Shown: piece by piece, positions 60,774 through 64,000 of the stretch | Numbering within the stretch: the first letter of the stretch is position 1 | How the letters are laid out: each line of letters opens with the position of its first letter | DNA from: UMGS1613 sp963616135 | GTDB taxonomy: Bacteria > Bacillota_I > Bacilli_A > RF39 > UBA660 | DNA length: 64,000 nucleotides | Assembly: GCA_963616135.1 (NCBI GenBank) | Contig: CAVEJT010000001.1 | Location: forward strand, 62,001 to 126,000 | Direction: 5' to 3' | Made by a program: the position numbers and the translations under genes | Notes under the pieces: generated by a model | The model's database searches: none | The model's input: only the letters and a program-made list of their open reading frames with translations | Told to the model about the DNA's origin: nothing

Positions 60774-61190
60774 ATGAAAAAGAAAAAATTATGGATACTA
60801 CTTATTGTAGTATTATTTGTTTGTAGTCTTACATCAGTATTGTTTAATTATAAAAATATAAAAAGGAATATAGAAATTGCTAAAGAAGAACAAGTTGAAA
60901 AAGAAAGAAAAGAAGAAATGCTAAAACAGGATTTAATTAGTCCTGTTTTAATTTTAAAGCAAGATAAATTAATAATGTATCAAGGTGATGAATTAAATTA
61001 TAAATCATTTATAAAAGAAGCAACTGATAATTTAGAAGGAGATTTAACTGATAGAGTTAAATATACAAAAATAGATACTTCTAAAACAGGAGAATTTTAT
61101 GTTGATTATGAAGTAAGTGATTCAGCATCAAATGTTATTAAGGCAAGATTATTAGTAATTATTCGTGAAAAGCCAAATTTTAAGGATTAA
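60774..61190 (+). CDS. Membrane-anchored Ig-like (DUF5011) protein 1
   Basis: A 138-aa protein with a signal anchor (LWILLIVVLFVCSLTSVLF), a coiled-coil linker and one Ig-like module (ISPVLILKQDKLIMYQGDEL ... GEFYVDYEVSDSASNVIKARL). SD AAAAGGAG. It resembles the module in the next gene and in the CAP protein at 17458. Probably an extracytoplasmic part of the channel or wall-binding factor. Confidence 0.75.
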   Translation: MKKKKLWILLIVVLFVCSLTSVLFNYKNIKRNIEIAKEEQVEKERKEEMLKQDLISPVLILKQDKLIMYQGDELNYKSFIKEATDNLEGDLTDRVKYTKIDTSKTGEFYVDYEVSDSASNVIKARLLVIIREKPNFKD

Positions 61191-61215
61191 TTTAATATAA
61201 GTGAGGTGATGAAAT

Positions 61216-61959
61216 ATGACTGATGAACAGTTATTAACAATGTTTCGTAAGTATAAGAAAAAGAGAAATATAATTATAATTTCAATATTGGTAATTATTA
61301 TTAGCTCTATATTTATATTTTTATCTATCAGTAATACTTCATCTAAAAATGATGCAAAAAGCAAAGAAATTACTAATGTATCAAAAGAAAAAGATGAAAT
61401 AGCTCCAGTTATAAAACTTAATACTAATTATATAGAAATTATTGAAGGAGGTGATGTGGATTATTTAAAATATATTGAAAGTGTTATAGATGATAAGGAT
61501 GGAGATCTTTTAGAAAGTATTACTTATAATGAAATAGATACAACAAAAATTGGTGAACAGAAAATAATATATACTGTTTCAGATTCTTCTGGTAATACAT
61601 CACAAGAAGTTGTTGTAGTTAATGTACTAAAAAAAGAAGAACCAATAGAAGAAACAAAAGAAAATACTTCATCAAATTCTAGTAGTGTTGAGTCTTCAAA
61701 AAAAGAAGAACAACAGCCATCAAATAGTGTGTCAAATAATACAACTACAAAACCTGAGCCACCATCTAATAATCAAGTAGAAGATACACCTTCTACAAAA
61801 AAAATAATAAAATATTTTTTGTTTAAAGATGGATATACTATGCAAAATGTTTCAGAAGCATGTGCAACTGAATTGAAAAAGACAAACAGAACAGGTATTT
61901 GTAGTCCAATTCAAGATGAAAATGGCATCTATTTGGGTATGAAATTAGAAACAAATTAA
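61216..61959 (+). CDS. Membrane-anchored Ig-like (DUF5011) protein 2
   Basis: A 247-aa protein: cytoplasmic start with KKRN, membrane helix (about 18-37), Ig-like module (DEIAPVIKLNTNYIEIIEGG ... TVSDSSGNTSQEVVVVNV), a Ser/Asn/Pro-rich linker and a C-terminal domain of about 45 residues with two cysteines (SEACATELKKTNRTGICSP) likely forming a disulfide. SD GTGAGGTGATG. Paralogous in its middle to the preceding gene. Confidence 0.75.
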   Translation: MTDEQLLTMFRKYKKKRNIIIISILVIIISSIFIFLSISNTSSKNDAKSKEITNVSKEKDEIAPVIKLNTNYIEIIEGGDVDYLKYIESVIDDKDGDLLESITYNEIDTTKIGEQKIIYTVSDSSGNTSQEVVVVNVLKKEEPIEETKENTSSNSSSVESSKKEEQQPSNSVSNNTTTKPEPPSNNQVEDTPSTKKIIKYFLFKDGYTMQNVSEACATELKKTNRTGICSPIQDENGIYLGMKLETN

Positions 61960-61981
61960 TTTAGAAAAGGGAGATGTATAA

Positions 61982-62209
61982 ATGAATAAAGAATATATAA
62001 AAGAATTATTTGAAGAAGAAAAAGAAGTCTTTATCCATCATGGATTAGATATAGAAACTCCAGAAGATTTGGAGGATTTTATGGAATCAATTATAATTTC
62101 AAATATGCAATTTGAGTTTGATATATCTCCAAATGCAGATAAATTATTTAATAGGGATAAAGAAAATACTAAAGAATTATCAAATGAAGATCATGATATA
62201 GAAAAATGA
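61982..62209 (+). CDS. Hypothetical acidic ICE protein
   Basis: A 75-aa very acidic, helical protein (YIKELFEEEKEVFIHHGLDIETPEDLEDFMESI). SD AAAAGGGAG. Stop is TGA. Ends the operator-6 operon. Function unknown. Confidence 0.6.
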   Translation: MNKEYIKELFEEEKEVFIHHGLDIETPEDLEDFMESIIISNMQFEFDISPNADKLFNRDKENTKELSNEDHDIEK

Positions 62210-62216
62210 TTTTTTT

Positions 62217-62242
62217 TACATTGAGTGTTTACTAGTGTAAAC
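62217..62242 (+). promoter_or_regulatory. Promoter -10 and ICE operator copy 7
   Basis: TACATT (62217-62222), four bases, then GTTTACTAGTGTAAAC (62227-62242). Same geometry as copy 6; the downstream segment ACAAAAAGATAAAGAAAAGGAGAAA also resembles that after copy 6. Confidence 0.75.
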
Positions 62243-62268
62243 AAAAAGATAAAGAAAAGGAGAAAAAA

Positions 62269-62922
62269 ATGAAAAATAATTATATGATATTAGCAGAAAT
62301 AATAAAAAATAGAAGAATAGCTTTAGGATATAGTTTAAGGAATTTAGCAAATGAAGTTGGTATTAGTCATACAGAACTTGTACGTATTGAAAACGGTAAT
62401 AGGCAATGTTTAAATACTATTACATTATTAAAAATATGTAAGTTATTAAATTTAGATTTTTTAACACTTTTAGAAGATGCCAACTTTTATGAAAGAGAAG
62501 AGGAAAAATTGTTTTATATTATTGTTAAAAATGCAGAAACAAAGGTATTTAAAATCCATGCAACTAGTGAACAATCAGCTCTTCCTATTATAATAGATTT
62601 TTTATCAGAAAACGATATTATTAAAATAGACGAAAAAATTAAGAATACATTGATATTTGCCACACCTGATAAAAAAGAAATGCAAACAGTATTGAAAGAT
62701 TTAAAAGAAAAAAATGAATATGAAATAGCAGAAAAATATAATAGAATTCCTTGTGAAATTACTGCTGTTTCAGGTGAAGAATTTGAGGATGATTTCGAAG
62801 ATGATGACTTTGAAAGTGAAGAGTATGAAGACACGGATGATTTTTTAGGCGATATAAAAATATATTTTGAAATTAATAATTTCAGTGGGAGAAAATCAAA
62901 TGGACACATTAATAATAAGTAA
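62269..62922 (+). CDS. XRE-family regulator with acidic C-terminus
   Basis: A 217-aa protein. The N-terminal HTH (IIKNRRIALGYSLRNLANEVGISHTELVRIENGNRQ, about 10-46) is followed by a domain of unknown type and a strongly acidic stretch (EEFEDDFEDDDFESEEYEDTDDF) near 165-190. It lies directly behind operator 7, so it is part of the controlled regulon and may act as a second-tier regulator. SD AAAAGGAG. Confidence 0.82.
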   Translation: MKNNYMILAEIIKNRRIALGYSLRNLANEVGISHTELVRIENGNRQCLNTITLLKICKLLNLDFLTLLEDANFYEREEEKLFYIIVKNAETKVFKIHATSEQSALPIIIDFLSENDIIKIDEKIKNTLIFATPDKKEMQTVLKDLKEKNEYEIAEKYNRIPCEITAVSGEEFEDDFEDDDFESEEYEDTDDFLGDIKIYFEINNFSGRKSNGHINNK

Positions 62923-63241
62923 TGAAAGTAATATTCTTCATATATCAAATAAAGGTTATACTGTCGATTACACCTTTTATGATTGTAAAGGACACAGTAT
63001 AGACGGAGGAATATTAGAAAGTGAAAAAGAAAAATTTGATACTCAAGAAGTTAAAAATGAAATAATAAAGATGTTTGAAGACACAATTGTCTTCTCTCAA
63101 CCTTATATGATTTTAGAAGGGGATAGAGCAGACAGTCTATTAGAATTAATTGAAATGGAAGATTATAAAAATACTCAATTAAAAGTAAATGATTTTTTAT
63201 CTTCCGTTAAAAATAGTTCGTATATTGAACTAGATAAATAA
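62900..63241 (+). CDS. LPD16-like small ICE protein
   Basis: A 113-aa protein with LHISNKGYTVDYTFYDCKGHSIDGGILE, resembling the Y-x-Y-x-I-Y-x-x-x-G-x-x-I-D-G-G-V-L pattern of LPD16-type domains found on large polyvalent ICE proteins. ATG 62900 follows GTGGGAG and overlaps the XRE gene by 23 bases. Role unknown. Confidence 0.55.
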   Translation: MDTLIISNESNILHISNKGYTVDYTFYDCKGHSIDGGILESEKEKFDTQEVKNEIIKMFEDTIVFSQPYMILEGDRADSLLELIEMEDYKNTQLKVNDFLSSVKNSSYIELDK

Positions 63242-63272
63242 AAAGTAAAAAAAAGAAAAGGAGAAAAAATTT

Positions 63273-63803
63273 ATGAGAAAACAATATGATGATTTTACTC
63301 AAATGAAGTTAAAAGAGATGTGCAAATCAATAAGTGATATGACTTATACTTATTTAGATCCAGAAACTCATTTGCCTACTAAAGTACCAGCATCACACTA
63401 TGAAAAAATATTGGATCAAGTTAAAGAACAATACATGGGAGAAATAACTAGTAAACAATTTTTAACTATTATGTATAATCAATTAACTGCGTTAAAGAAA
63501 GAAGATGACAAATATTTTCAACAAGCATTATTATGTATGGACTTAGGTATAAATCCAAAAGATATGAGAGTTGATGAACAATTAGCATTGTCTATGACCT
63601 ATGATTTCATTTATGAAAAACAAAAAAATATGAAAAAGGACTACCATTTTTTGGATACAGAAGTTATAAATGCTTATAGAGAAACTAAGGATAATCCTGT
63701 AATTCAGGCACAGGCAATAAAAATGTCTACTGATTATGAAGAAACTCAAGAGCAAGAAGAATCTATTGATAAAGATGATGATTATGATCTTGATTATAAC
63801 TAA
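63273..63803 (+). CDS. Hypothetical ICE protein
   Basis: A 176-aa soluble, helical protein (QMKLKEMCKSISDMTYTYLDPETHLPTKVP ... GEITSKQFLTIMYNQL) with an acidic end DKDDDYDLDYN. SD AAAAGGAG. Lies in the operator-7 operon. Not recognised. Confidence 0.6.
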   Translation: MRKQYDDFTQMKLKEMCKSISDMTYTYLDPETHLPTKVPASHYEKILDQVKEQYMGEITSKQFLTIMYNQLTALKKEDDKYFQQALLCMDLGINPKDMRVDEQLALSMTYDFIYEKQKNMKKDYHFLDTEVINAYRETKDNPVIQAQAIKMSTDYEETQEQEESIDKDDDYDLDYN

Positions 63804-63826
63804 AATTTTAATAGGAAAAATTCAAA

Positions 63827-64000
63827 ATGACATTAGATAAAAACTATATTAAAGATACTTTAAAAAAACTTGGACAAAAATATGGTGTCAGAGAAACTTT
63901 TGAAGATTTTGTGTATTGTTGTGCATATTCATTATCTAATTTAACAAATTTTAATGATAGCCGTGAAAAAGAATATTTGAATATATCTAAGAAATATGAG
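63827..64000 (+). CDS. Start of a probable N6-methylase-like ICE protein, cut by the window
   Basis: The first 58 codons are open to the right edge: MTLDKNYIKDTLKKLGQKYG, then VRETFEDFVYCCAYSLSNL and REKEYLNISKKYE. The combination F-x-D-F-V ... A-x-S ... R-E-x-x-Y-L recalls the N-terminus of DNA methylase-like proteins on Tn1549-type ICEs. SD AATAGGAAAA is weak. The family call rests on a short fragment. Confidence 0.5.
   Translation, partial: MTLDKNYIKDTLKKLGQKYGVRETFEDFVYCCAYSLSNLTNFNDSREKEYLNISKKYE

Larger units (their letters stand above)
11407..64000. mobile_element. Integrative and conjugative element, left part
   Basis: From just after secA to beyond the right edge all genes are accessory: tyrosine integrase, replication initiator-like protein, XRE regulators, MazF-like toxin, and conjugation proteins of the type IV secretion class (VirD4, VirB4, VirB6-like, PrgI, CHAP hydrolase) as in Tn1549/CTn-like ICEs of Bacillota. 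Relaxase, excisionase and attR are not in the window, so the right limit and full size are unknown. The left limit is taken as the secA stop but could fall anywhere between 11407 and about 11570. Confidence 0.85.

Noticed and set aside
1..64000. CRISPR arrays, tRNA or rRNA genes, IS elements
   Set aside because: None was recognised by eye: no regularly spaced repeat array, no cloverleaf with the usual T-loop sequence and no transposase.

Overview
The window is AT-rich DNA from a low-GC Bacillota (class Bacilli or a close relative; the species cannot be named from sequence alone). The evidence is the ribosomal/RNA-polymerase gene order, long-form HPF, SecA with a zinc-binding tail, an agr-type peptide quorum-sensing locus and AGGAGG ribosome binding sites. 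TGG encodes Trp and TGA ends several genes, so the code is the standard bacterial one.

Region 1 (1-11406) is chromosomal: the end of the spc operon into the alpha operon (secY end, adk, map, infA, rpmJ, rpsM, rpsK, rpoA, rplQ), an agr locus with agrA-agrC facing agrB-agrD, a cold-shock gene behind an unusual leader, hpf and secA.

Region 2 (about 11407 to beyond 64000) is an integrative and conjugative element (ICE) inserted just after secA. It opens with a repeat-rich end and a tyrosine integrase. A replication-initiator-like protein, a divergent HTH repressor and a block of small genes follow (MazF-like toxin, cold-shock protein, sigma-region-4-like HTH, secreted CAP protein). Next come a minus-strand trio of unknown genes and a group of XRE regulators, one broken by a stop codon. 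The transfer genes occupy 40.4-64 kb: two large surface proteins, a DnaG-type primase, PcfB-like protein, VirD4 coupling ATPase, Maff2/VirB2-like pilin, VirB6-, VirB3/PrgI- and VirB4-like proteins, a CHAP hydrolase, Ig-like anchored proteins and a methylase-like partial gene. The relaxase and the right end are not in the window.

Region 3, inside the ICE (about 21.1-40.2 kb), is cargo with no obvious transfer role and is the best candidate for an undescribed system. It encodes a transglutaminase-like protein, a histidine phosphatase, a zinc-peptidase protein whose C-terminus carries an H-Y-E ADP-ribosyltransferase-like signature, a MerR regulator, a soluble VirD4-like ATPase, a radical SAM/SPASM enzyme, a large protein with four K-Y-x-x-x-x-x-x-N-x-P-x-x-V-Y-G repeats, an M3-like peptidase, a TPR-DUF4272 protein, a metallophosphoesterase, a membrane protein, a JAB/MPN protein and two ADP-ribosylglycohydrolases. 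A possible ADP-ribose writer, two erasers and a peptide-modifying enzyme beside a repeat substrate suggest a protein-modification system. Three of its promoters share an AGAAnTGnCAnTTC element.

A 16-bp operator-like sequence, GTTTACTAGTGTAAAC and close variants, recurs seven times, always at promoters of the ICE backbone and not of the cargo. One repressor, probably the HTH protein at 13867-14289, may silence all transfer modules together.
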